This document shows, piece by piece, positions 7,151-14,543 of a DNA stretch of 35,587 nucleotides (positions are counted from its first letter, which is position 1; each line of letters starts with the position of its first letter). Under the pieces are notes generated by a model, which was not told where the DNA came from, made no database searches, and saw nothing but the letters and a program-made list of their open reading frames with translations. Location: NCBI GenBank assembly GCA_028279245.1, contig JANQOE010000096.1, forward strand, positions 1 to 35,587, written 5' to 3'. The stretch is from Alphaproteobacteria bacterium (lineage in GTDB: Bacteria; Pseudomonadota; Alphaproteobacteria; UBA6615). The position numbers and the translations under genes are program-made.

Positions 7151-7786
7151 ATGCCTCGTAAAGCCGACCCCCAACTGCGCGCCCGCTTGCTGGCCGCGGC
7201 GCGCGATGCGTTCCTGGCGAAGGGCTACGCGGGCACTGGAATCGACGAAATCTGCCGGACCGCCGAGGTCACCCGCGGCGTGCTGTTCCACCATTTCCGC
7301 TCAAAGGAGGGCCTGGCCCTCGCGGTGCTGGACGAATGGGTCGCCGCCGGCGCCGCGTTCTACGCCGACGCGCCGTTCCTGCGGGCGGCGAGCGCCACGA
7401 ACCGCGCCCTTGGCTATGTGGACTTCACCATGGAACTCGCCCGGCAGGCGCCGATCGGCTGCCTGATCGGCACGGTCGCCATGGACACCGCCCAAACCAA
7501 CCCGGCGTTACAAGCCAGCTGCGCCGCGGCGTTTCGCGATTGGGGCGATGGGCTAGCGGAGTTGCTGGCCGCAGCACGGGACGAGGCCGGGGTCTCGTTC
7601 GACGAAGCCAGCGTCGCCCGCCATTTCGTCGCCGTGTTCGAAGGCGCCCAGCTCCTGGCGAAGACCCACGGCGACAAGGAGATCGTCGCCGAGCACCTGC
7701 AGCACTTCCGCAGCTACCTGGCACGGCTGCTCGGCGCCACGGACAGCAATGGTTCAACGACGTTCCCAGGAGGAAGCAATGCATGA
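7151..7786 (+). CDS. TetR/AcrR-family transcriptional regulator
   Basis: A 211-residue repressor. The N-terminal helix-turn-helix spans about residues 28-50 (GTGIDEICRTAEVTRGVLFHHF), with the usual FxxKEGL continuation; the rest is an all-helical ligand domain of typical length. ATG 7151 is chosen because it directly precedes the DNA-binding domain, and because the operator-like palindrome would lie inside the gene if the upstream GTG/TTG-type starts were used. Its 3' end overlaps the SRPBCC gene by 8 bases. The ligand is not predictable. It probably represses its own operon through the palindrome at 7122-7139. Confidence 0.9.
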   Translation: MPRKADPQLRARLLAAARDAFLAKGYAGTGIDEICRTAEVTRGVLFHHFRSKEGLALAVLDEWVAAGAAFYADAPFLRAASATNRALGYVDFTMELARQAPIGCLIGTVAMDTAQTNPALQASCAAAFRDWGDGLAELLAAARDEAGVSFDEASVARHFVAVFEGAQLLAKTHGDKEIVAEHLQHFRSYLARLLGATDSNGSTTFPGGSNA

Positions 7787-8195
7787 GATCGAGGAAGAAG
7801 TTGTCATCGACGCCACGCCCGACGCGGTCTGGGCGGTGGTCGGCGACCTGACGGCCGTCACCGACTACGTGCCGGGCATCGTGCAGGCGCGCATGGACGG
7901 CAGCACGCGCGTCTGCGTGATGGCCGACGGGCAGGAGATCCATGAGGCGATCAGCGACCTGTCGGCGGCAACACGCAGCTATCGCTACGACCACGTCAAA
8001 ACGCCGATGCCGGTCGACCAGTCCAGCGGCAGCTTCTCGGTTCTGGCGCGCAACGGCCAAACGGTGGCGCGTATCGAAGCCAGCCTCCGCGCCGCCGATC
8101 CGGCCATGCAGACCCAACTCGTCGACATGATGCGCGGCGGCGTGCGGCAGACCCTCGCCAACCTGCAGACCCGCGTGCAAGGAGGCAGCCAGTGA
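7779..8195 (+). CDS. SRPBCC (START-like) family protein
   Basis: A 138-residue protein with the helix-grip pattern of the SRPBCC/polyketide cyclase-like fold: an opening strand EEEVVIDATPDAVWAVVGDL, a VPGIVQARMDG turn, a series of beta strands and a long C-terminal helix (MRGGVRQTLANLQTRV). Such proteins bind hydrophobic ligands or act as small cyclases; no catalytic residues can be pointed to. ATG 7779 has AGGAGG about six bases upstream and overlaps the end of the TetR gene. The stop overlaps the start of the next gene, so the three genes are coupled. Confidence 0.8.
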   Translation: MHEIEEEVVIDATPDAVWAVVGDLTAVTDYVPGIVQARMDGSTRVCVMADGQEIHEAISDLSAATRSYRYDHVKTPMPVDQSSGSFSVLARNGQTVARIEASLRAADPAMQTQLVDMMRGGVRQTLANLQTRVQGGSQ

Positions 8196-8728
8196 ACGCG
8201 GCGCGCACGACAAGTCTGGCCGCGGCGCTGCTGGCGGCGGTTTCGGTCCCGGCCGCTGCCGAGCTATCCGGCCGCACCGCCGAGCTGCAATTCTTCGAGG
8301 GCGAGTGGACCTGCGCTGGCCGGCGTTTCGCTACGCCGCAAATGCCGGAACATACATTTCGCGCCACCTACGAATTCGCACCGGTCGGCGGCGGCGCCTG
8401 GATGACCGCGCGCTTTGTCGAACTGCCCGATCCGTCCAATCCCAATCCGATCATCGTCGAGGAACACTGGGGCTACGACGCATCAAGCGACGCGTTCCGC
8501 AACCAGTGGGTCAGCAACTTCTCGACCTCGGGAGCCTTCGTCGCCCCTGGCTGGGACGAGGCGGAGTGGGTGTGGTCGACCGACAGTTTTCCGATCGGCG
8601 ATCAGGCGGTGCCGATGCGGGTCGCCTTCGCCCGCGATGGCGACAACCGCTTCGACGTCACCCCGACCCTCGATCTTGCCGAAGGCAGCGCCCAGCCGTT
8701 CGCGTTCAGTTGCGACCGGCGCGAGTGA
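8192..8728 (+). CDS. Exported protein of unknown function (DUF1579-like)
   Basis: A 178-residue protein starting at GTG 8192, four bases inside the end of the SRPBCC gene. The first 24 residues are a Sec signal peptide ending in VPAAA-EL. The mature part starts with LQFFEGEWTCAGRR and continues with alternating strands rich in Trp and aromatic residues (EEHWGYDASSDAFRNQWV), resembling lipocalin-like beta-barrel domains of the DUF1579 kind. Three Cys would allow one disulfide. The function is unknown; the location is periplasmic. Together with the SRPBCC gene it forms the likely regulon of the adjacent TetR protein. Confidence 0.7.
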   Translation: MNAARTTSLAAALLAAVSVPAAAELSGRTAELQFFEGEWTCAGRRFATPQMPEHTFRATYEFAPVGGGAWMTARFVELPDPSNPNPIIVEEHWGYDASSDAFRNQWVSNFSTSGAFVAPGWDEAEWVWSTDSFPIGDQAVPMRVAFARDGDNRFDVTPTLDLAEGSAQPFAFSCDRRE

Positions 8729-8735
8729 GGGGGCG

Positions 8736-9464
8736 CTAGGCGAGGGCGGTTTGCACCTGGCTTTCGAGCTGGGCCACCAGATCGCCGGGCAAGGACAGCC
8801 GGCTCGCCAGGGCTTCGAGATAGGCCTGCTCCAGCGGGTGATCCGGGTCGATGGCGAGGCGCGACGCCAGATAGAGTTCCGCCGCCTGCTCCTGGCTCTC
8901 GGCCAAGCCGGCAATGTCCTGCAGGCCCGGCGGGTTGGCGAGCGCATCGAAGACGAACGCCTTCGCCTCGGCGTCGAGCGGCAATTCACCGACCCGGTCG
9001 AAGATCGCCTGTTGCTCGTCCGGCCCGATGTGGCCGTCGGCGTTGGCGGCGGCGATCATCGCCAGCACCAGCGCCAGCTCGAACGGCTTGCCGTCACGCG
9101 CCGGTGCGGCACTCGGCAAGAACCGGGAGTCCGCCGGCGGTTCCGGTGGCAGCGTGCTGCCGTTCGCCGGCGCCGCGATCTGCGGCTGCTTCCCGGTTTG
9201 CCAATTCTGATACGCCCGGTGCGCCAGCGCGCCGAGCACCGCCGCGCCGCCATAACCGACCGCACCGCCCGCTAATTTGCCGACACTCTTCCGCGCTTTC
9301 TTGTTGCCAAGCAGCACGCCCAGCAACCCGCCCGCCGCGACACCACCGGCCACGCCGCCCAAACCGCTGCCGGCCAGTTTGCCCTGGGCGTTCTGTAGCG
9401 CGCCGCGCGCGTTGGCGCCGGCATTCGGTCCGAGGAATTGGTCGAGCAGGCTTTGCGGGTTCAT
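8736..9464 (-). CDS. DUF533/TerB-like protein (YebE type)
   Basis: A 242-residue protein. The N-terminal half is glycine- and alanine-rich with two short hydrophobic stretches (about 36-50 and 65-85, LLGVLLG and GAVGYGGAAVLGAL), followed by a proline-rich linker at 95-120. The C-terminal half (about 125-240) has acidic TerB-like motifs (IAAANADGHIGPDEQQAIFDRV). This is the architecture of the YebE/DUF533 inner-membrane family. In other bacteria these proteins are linked to envelope stress, but no biochemical activity is established. It converges with the secreted-protein gene with only seven bases between stops. Confidence 0.82.
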   Translation of the reverse strand: MNPQSLLDQFLGPNAGANARGALQNAQGKLAGSGLGGVAGGVAAGGLLGVLLGNKKARKSVGKLAGGAVGYGGAAVLGALAHRAYQNWQTGKQPQIAAPANGSTLPPEPPADSRFLPSAAPARDGKPFELALVLAMIAAANADGHIGPDEQQAIFDRVGELPLDAEAKAFVFDALANPPGLQDIAGLAESQEQAAELYLASRLAIDPDHPLEQAYLEALASRLSLPGDLVAQLESQVQTALA

Positions 9465-9590
9465 GGCGACTCGTGTGATTGGTTTCGTCGAAGGAAATGG
9501 GGATCACCATCGCGACGCGCAATCGGCGCGGCGCGTCATCGGTAGAGCCTATGGCGGGTCGCCGCGCTGCCTATGGATATGCGCGACCAG

Positions 9591-10448
9591 TCAATCCGCC
9601 GGCGCCAGGCCCCGCAGTTCCGGCAGCACCGCGGTCCGGTCGACATCGCGGCCGGTGAAGAACGCGAAGGTGTCCATGCCCATGTGCAGAAACAACTCGA
9701 ACCCGGTCAGCCGCTGCAGCCCGGCCGCCGCCGCGGCTTGCATGAACGGCGTTGCGATGGGCGTGTAGACCGCTTCGAACACCCACTGCTGCGAACCGAT
9801 ATCGGCTGGCTCGAACGCTATGCCGGGATACTGCGCCATGCCAAGGGGCGTCGCATTGACCAACCCGTCCGCCGAACGCACCGCAGCCCGGAACGCCTCC
9901 GCATCGACCGCCTGCACCGTCGTTCCGGTGGGGTCGCTGGCCGCAGCCACGTCGCGCGACCGTTGCGCGTCGATGTCGTAGATGTCGATCTGCTGGGCGC
10001 CGAGATCCTTCAACGCGAAGGCGATCGATCGCGCCACCCCGCCGGCACCGGCCATCGCGACGCGGCCGGGCTCGGCGTTGCCGAACTGCGCGCGCCAAGC
10101 CTTGGTGAGCCCAGTGAAATCGGTGTTGCTGGCGACCCATCCGCTGGCATCGAACCGCAAGCAATTGCCCGCGCCGAGCGCTACCGGCACGCCACTGATG
10201 GATTGCGCCAGTTCCATCGTCAGCGTCTTGAACGGGTGGGTGATGACGATGCCATCGTAGCCCGCCGTCGCGCAGCCCTGCGCCGACTGATGGAAGTCGA
10301 AGTCGGGATCGAGCGCCGAATCCATCAACTGGAATTCGAGCGCCAGTCCTTCCTTCCGGCACAACACGCCGAGCAACTTCGGCAACCGCGTCTTCTGGAT
10401 GTTTGCGCCGAGCAGCGCGAGCCGCAAAACCTCCTCAGAAGAAGACAT
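9591..10448 (-). CDS. Shikimate dehydrogenase-like oxidoreductase
   Basis: A 285-residue member of the AroE family, which interconverts 3-dehydroshikimate and shikimate with NAD(P). The catalytic Lys74 (VITHPFKTL) and Asp110 (SNTDFTG) are present, and a nucleotide loop GAGGVAR lies at 134-140. The N-terminal substrate loop differs from the biosynthetic enzyme: where AroE has a conserved SxSP-type motif, this protein has IQKTRLP at 17-23. The gene overlaps the end of the TRAP permease gene dctM by 14 bases (ATG inside its last codons), so it is the fourth gene of the transporter operon. Catabolic use on an imported quinate- or shikimate-like compound is more likely than aromatic biosynthesis, but this is inference. 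Confidence 0.82.
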   Translation of the reverse strand: MSSSEEVLRLALLGANIQKTRLPKLLGVLCRKEGLALEFQLMDSALDPDFDFHQSAQGCATAGYDGIVITHPFKTLTMELAQSISGVPVALGAGNCLRFDASGWVASNTDFTGLTKAWRAQFGNAEPGRVAMAGAGGVARSIAFALKDLGAQQIDIYDIDAQRSRDVAAASDPTGTTVQAVDAEAFRAAVRSADGLVNATPLGMAQYPGIAFEPADIGSQQWVFEAVYTPIATPFMQAAAAAGLQRLTGFELFLHMGMDTFAFFTGRDVDRTAVLPELRGLAPAD

Positions 10449-12033
10449 GGGTGAGGCCCGGCCAGATCAGCAGCACCGCGAGTGCGGTCAGCTGCAAGCA
10501 GATGAACGGCAGGAAGCCCCGGAAGATGTCGGTCAACGAGATTTGCGGCGGTGCCACCGACTTGAGATAGAAGGCGGCCGGCCCGAACGGTGGTGACAGG
10601 AAACTCACCTGCATGTTCATGGTGAACACCACCCCGAACCATATCGGCACGAAACTCGCCGGCAACACCCCGAACACGCCGATCTCCTCAACCGGCAGAC
10701 GCGTGACGATCGGCAGGAACACCGGCATCACCAGTAGCACGATCCCGACCCAATCCATAAACGCGCCGAGCACCAGGAAGATCAGCATCATCACCAGAAT
10801 GATGCCCATGGTCGGCAACTCGGCGCCGACGATCAGGTTCGCGACATAGTTCGGCCCGCCGGCAATCGTGTAGGCGCCGGCCAGCGCCGTCGCCCCGAAG
10901 GTGACCCACAGGATCGTGCCGGTCGACTTGACCGTGCGCTGCAGGGATTCGCGGATCAGCGCGAAGGTCATCTCACCGCGCAGCGTGGTGATAACCAGGA
11001 CGGCCACGACCCCCATGCCAGCGGCCTCGGTAATGCCGGTGATGCCGCCATAGATCGAGCCGAGCACGACCCCGACGACGATCAGCGGCGGGATCAGGCC
11101 TTTGCCCATTTTCCACGCCGTGCGGCGGCGCTCCGCGCCGACGACGAACGCCAACAAGCCGCCGCTGATAGCCGCGATGGCGGTCATCCAGATCATGTCG
11201 GACACGGCAATCAACGCGATATCGCTCTCGGTGGCGCCTTCCTCGGGCAGGGCCTGCCCCATGACATGGATGAACACGGCGCGCAGCAGCAGAATGACAG
11301 CGGCCGGGCAGGCGACGATCAGCAACAGCGTGCCGAACAGTTTGGGCTTCTCGCCGGGGGCTGGTTCGTCGTCAGAAGGCGGCGGCAGCGGCGCTTCCTC
11401 CGGCCGCATCTGCGTGCGGATGACGATGTAAATGATGATGAAGGATGCCAACATGAAGCCGGGTAGGAACGACGCAGTGAACAGCGCCTTGATCGACGTC
11501 TCTGTCACCAAGCCATAGATGATCAGCACGATCGACGGCGGGATCATCGTGCCCAGCGAGCCGCTCGCGCAGATCGTGCCGATCGCCAGGTTTTGGTTGT
11601 AGCCCAGCCTCAGCATCTGCGGCAGCGCGATCAGGCCCAGCAGCACCACTTCGCCACCGATAATGCCGGACATGGCGGCCATGACGATGGCCATGATCGC
11701 CGTCACGATGGCGATCCCGCCGCGGGTGCGGCTCAGCCACAGATTCAGACTCGAATACATATCCCGGGCGATGCCGGATCGTTCCAGCAGTGCCGCCATG
11801 AATATGAATAAGGGTACCGATATAATGACAAAATCCGTGGTCAGCGCGTACATGCGCTGCGCCAGGATATTCAGCGGCCCGGTGCCGAAGTCGCGCAGCA
11901 GGATCTCCGGGCCGAACCGCAGAAACAGGACACCGACGGCCAGAAAGCCGGAGGCGAAGCCGAGCGGCATGCCGATCGCCAGCAACACCAGCATCGCGAT
12001 CAGCAGGACGAGCGAGAGCGTTCCAATATCCAT
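10435..12033 (-). CDS. dctM: TRAP transporter large permease (DctM family)
   Basis: A 532-residue polytopic membrane protein, the ion-coupled transport subunit of a TRAP system. It has many hydrophobic segments, including an N-terminal LVLLIAMLVLLAIGMPLGFASG, the conserved stretch ICASGSLGTMIPPSIVLIIYG, and the C-terminal FGVVFTMNMQVSFLSPPFG region typical of the family. A long hydrophilic and charged insertion lies around residues 205-230 (EEAPLPPPSDDEPAPGEKPK), larger than in the shortest family members. It starts 33 bases after the small permease and overlaps aroE at its end. Substrate specificity is set by the binding protein, not by this subunit. Confidence 0.93.
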   Translation of the reverse strand: MDIGTLSLVLLIAMLVLLAIGMPLGFASGFLAVGVLFLRFGPEILLRDFGTGPLNILAQRMYALTTDFVIISVPLFIFMAALLERSGIARDMYSSLNLWLSRTRGGIAIVTAIMAIVMAAMSGIIGGEVVLLGLIALPQMLRLGYNQNLAIGTICASGSLGTMIPPSIVLIIYGLVTETSIKALFTASFLPGFMLASFIIIYIVIRTQMRPEEAPLPPPSDDEPAPGEKPKLFGTLLLIVACPAAVILLLRAVFIHVMGQALPEEGATESDIALIAVSDMIWMTAIAAISGGLLAFVVGAERRRTAWKMGKGLIPPLIVVGVVLGSIYGGITGITEAAGMGVVAVLVITTLRGEMTFALIRESLQRTVKSTGTILWVTFGATALAGAYTIAGGPNYVANLIVGAELPTMGIILVMMLIFLVLGAFMDWVGIVLLVMPVFLPIVTRLPVEEIGVFGVLPASFVPIWFGVVFTMNMQVSFLSPPFGPAAFYLKSVAPPQISLTDIFRGFLPFICLQLTALAVLLIWPGLTHVFF

Positions 12034-12066
12034 CCGGCGCGTGATCCCCCCGTTTAATGCCGCGTG

Positions 12067-12591
12067 TCAGATATCGTCGACGACGGCGTGTGTTTCTTTT
12101 TCCTCACGCTTCCAGTCGACGACCAGGTTGGCCACGGCTTGTATTGCGACAAGCACAACCGTGACCAACAGCAGCGGCTTGATGGTCGCCGGGATCGGTG
12201 GATCCCAAGCAGTCCCAAAGGTCTCCCAGCGCAGCAGCTTCTGCCAGGCCTCGGTGAAGCCCCCCCAGACGATGGCCGCCGCGAACAGGCAGATCAGCGT
12301 CGTCGAAATGAGGTCGAAGGCGCGCTGCACATCGCGCGGCACCAGGTCATAGACGATGAAGATCCTGATGTGGCCGCGCTGTTGCATCACGTAGAGGCCG
12401 GCCAGCAGGTAGATCATGCCGCCGAGCCACAAGGACAGTTCGTTGACCCACAGCGTTGGCTTTTCGAAGGCGTAGCGCATGACGACTTCGTAAAACACGA
12501 TCGTCACGATCACTGCGATCAGCAACATCGTGATGCGGCTGAGAAAAACGCTCAGCCGGTCGACCCAACTGGTGATTTCGTGTTCGACCAT
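12067..12591 (-). CDS. dctQ: TRAP transporter small permease (DctQ family)
   Basis: A 174-residue protein with four predicted membrane segments (about 18-38, 52-70, 95-113 and 135-158). The pattern ITMLLIAVIVTIVFYEVVMRY followed by WVNELSLWLGGMIYLLAGLYV is typical of DctQ. It forms the membrane complex with the large permease encoded next. It is the middle gene of the dctP-dctQ-dctM-aroE operon; the ATG 12591 lies 86 bases after the dctP stop. Confidence 0.92.
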   Translation of the reverse strand: MVEHEITSWVDRLSVFLSRITMLLIAVIVTIVFYEVVMRYAFEKPTLWVNELSLWLGGMIYLLAGLYVMQQRGHIRIFIVYDLVPRDVQRAFDLISTTLICLFAAAIVWGGFTEAWQKLLRWETFGTAWDPPIPATIKPLLLVTVVLVAIQAVANLVVDWKREEKETHAVVDDI

Positions 12592-12677
12592 CTCACGCCC
12601 CGCCAGCGCCGGAACGAAAGAAGAGGCCGACCCGGGTTAGCGGATCCGCCTCTTCATCCTGTCGTGGTCCCAGTTGA

Positions 12678-13703
12678 CTACTCGATCAGTCCAAGTTCAC
12701 CCAGGAACTGGACGTGGCTGTCGACCAGGGCCCGGGCTTCCGGGGTTCGGTCAGCCCAGCGCTGCCAGGCAGCCTGCGCCGCTACCCGGAAGGTCCTCCG
12801 GTCTTCCGCCGACCAGTCATACAAGTTCACACCGCGGGCCCGGAGTTCGGCCGCGGCCTTGTTGTTTTCGACCTCGAACGCCAAGGTCGTGCGGAACGCC
12901 AGCTTCTGCATGGCGACTTCGATAATCCGTTTGATGTCGTCCGGCAGCCCATCCCAAACGGCCTTGTTGACCGCCAGATGATCAGACGGCATCGAGTGGA
13001 AGCCCGGATAGGTCGCATGCTCGACCAGGTCGTAAAGGCCCATGCTGACGTTGTTGGCCAGGCCGGACGCATCGGCGCCGTCGATGATGCCGGTCTCCAG
13101 CGCCGTGAAGATTTCGGTGAAATCCATCACCACGGGCTTGGCGCCCATTTCGGCGAAGATCTCGGTTTCCAGACCTGGCGGTGAGCGGAACTTCCAATCC
13201 TGCAGGTCTTCAACGCCGCGCAGCGGCCGTGAGGAGCTCATCGACTCCTGGCCCGGGATCCACCAGCCAACCAGCTCCATACCGAACTGGTTGTAGAGTT
13301 CGTTGGCTTTCTCGAACCCGCCGCCGTGATAGAGCCACGCATACTGCTGCCAAGGCGTATCGTAGCCGCCCATGATGTCGCCGACGAACTGAAAGGCCGG
13401 GTTCTTGCCGGTCTGGTAGGCGCCGCCGGTCATATCGACGTCAAGGATGCCGGTCGCGGCGGCGTCGAAGGTCTCCACCGACTTCACGACGGAAGACGAG
13501 AAGAACGCCTCGATATTCACCCGTCCACCCGACATGACATGCACGTCGTCGATGAACTCTTGGGCCATCTGCCCGGACACGCTTTCCGCCGCAAAGTGGG
13601 TCTGCAGCCGCAATGTATGTTCCTGGGCCTGTGCCGCTGTGGCCAGGCCACCACTCAGCGCAATGGCACCAGCAACGATAACAGCTCTATTCGTAAAACT
13701 CAT
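12678..13703 (-). CDS. dctP: TRAP transporter substrate-binding protein (DctP family)
   Basis: A 341-residue periplasmic binding protein with a Sec signal peptide (residues 1-22, ending TAAQA). The fold signature includes YHGGG, the central GWWIPGQESMSSSRPLRG stretch and KFRSPPG, which holds the Arg that binds the substrate carboxylate in TRAP proteins. Start ATG 13703 has GGGAGGA five bases upstream; an upstream ATG at 13748 would put a basic extension in front of the signal peptide and is rejected. The location and the linked dehydrogenase suggest an organic acid, possibly a cyclic one, as ligand. Confidence 0.9.
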   Translation of the reverse strand: MSFTNRAVIVAGAIALSGGLATAAQAQEHTLRLQTHFAAESVSGQMAQEFIDDVHVMSGGRVNIEAFFSSSVVKSVETFDAAATGILDVDMTGGAYQTGKNPAFQFVGDIMGGYDTPWQQYAWLYHGGGFEKANELYNQFGMELVGWWIPGQESMSSSRPLRGVEDLQDWKFRSPPGLETEIFAEMGAKPVVMDFTEIFTALETGIIDGADASGLANNVSMGLYDLVEHATYPGFHSMPSDHLAVNKAVWDGLPDDIKRIIEVAMQKLAFRTTLAFEVENNKAAAELRARGVNLYDWSAEDRRTFRVAAQAAWQRWADRTPEARALVDSHVQFLGELGLIE

Positions 13704-13841
13704 ATGTCTCCTCCCAAATACCGCCCTATCGAATCTCACCGGGTTCATTGGGAAACCGAGAGATTCGCCAGGTCGCCAACCTTAGGCGCGACCAAATGGC
13801 ACGGCAACAGGCAACCCACCGGTACCCAAACGAATACCGGA

Positions 13842-14543
13842 TTATCCCTTGGCCTCGCTAGTCAATCCGAGCATTGCGGGGAGGGGGAGCAGGCTGTCGA
13901 GTTCCACATCGGGCGCGAATCCCAGCCGCTCACGCGGCTGACCGTAGCGGTTGACCCAAACGACCTGGCAGCCGAAGGCCTTGGCGCCGACCGCGTCCCA
14001 ACTGTTAGAGGACTGAAAGCTGATCTGCGCCGCCGGCACACCCAGCCGGTCGACCGCCAACTGATAGACCCGCGGATCCGGCTTGTAGACTCCGACCTCT
14101 TCCACCGAGAGGGTGTGGTCCAGCAGATGGCCAATTCCCGCCGCGTCGACCACGTCGGCGAGCATGCCCGGCGTGCCGTTTGAGAGGATAGCCGTCTTCA
14201 TCCCCGCCGCTCTGAGCTCCTGCAGGACGTCCCTGACTTCGGGAAAGGGCGCGAGTTCCCGGTAGAGCAACATCAGCCGCTCGCGCACCTCGCGGTCGGC
14301 GATATCCGTAGCGGCCAGCGCATAGTCGAGAGCTTCGCCAGTTACTTGCCAGAAGTCGGCGTGTTGCCGCATCAGCGAACGCAGCCAGGTGTACTGCAGT
14401 TGTTTCTGCCGCCACACGTCCGAGAGCTTCGCAGTCTTCTCGGCGGGCACGCGATCACAGACGGCCACTGCCGAATTGAAGTCGAACAATGTCCCGTACG
14501 CATCGAAGACGCAGGCCTGAAGACCGTGCAGCCGCGCGGTCAC
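13842..14543 (-). CDS. L-2-haloacid dehalogenase (HAD superfamily)
   Basis: A 233-residue enzyme that hydrolyses L-2-haloacids to D-2-hydroxyacids. The catalytic set of the L-DEX group is visible: Asp14 in FDAYGTLFD, Arg45 in VWRQKQLQYTW, Ser121-Asn122 in LSNGTPG, Lys154 in YKPDP, and SSNSWDAVGAKAFG at 178-191 with Asn180 and Asp183. These residues separate it from phosphatases of the superfamily. Translation starts at GTG 14543, which overlaps the TGA of the lytic transglycosylase gene by four bases. The frame is open far upstream only as a shadow of that gene. The TRAP operon begins 138 bases further on; joint expression is possible but not shown. Confidence 0.88.
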   Translation of the reverse strand: MTARLHGLQACVFDAYGTLFDFNSAVAVCDRVPAEKTAKLSDVWRQKQLQYTWLRSLMRQHADFWQVTGEALDYALAATDIADREVRERLMLLYRELAPFPEVRDVLQELRAAGMKTAILSNGTPGMLADVVDAAGIGHLLDHTLSVEEVGVYKPDPRVYQLAVDRLGVPAAQISFQSSNSWDAVGAKAFGCQVVWVNRYGQPRERLGFAPDVELDSLLPLPAMLGLTSEAKG

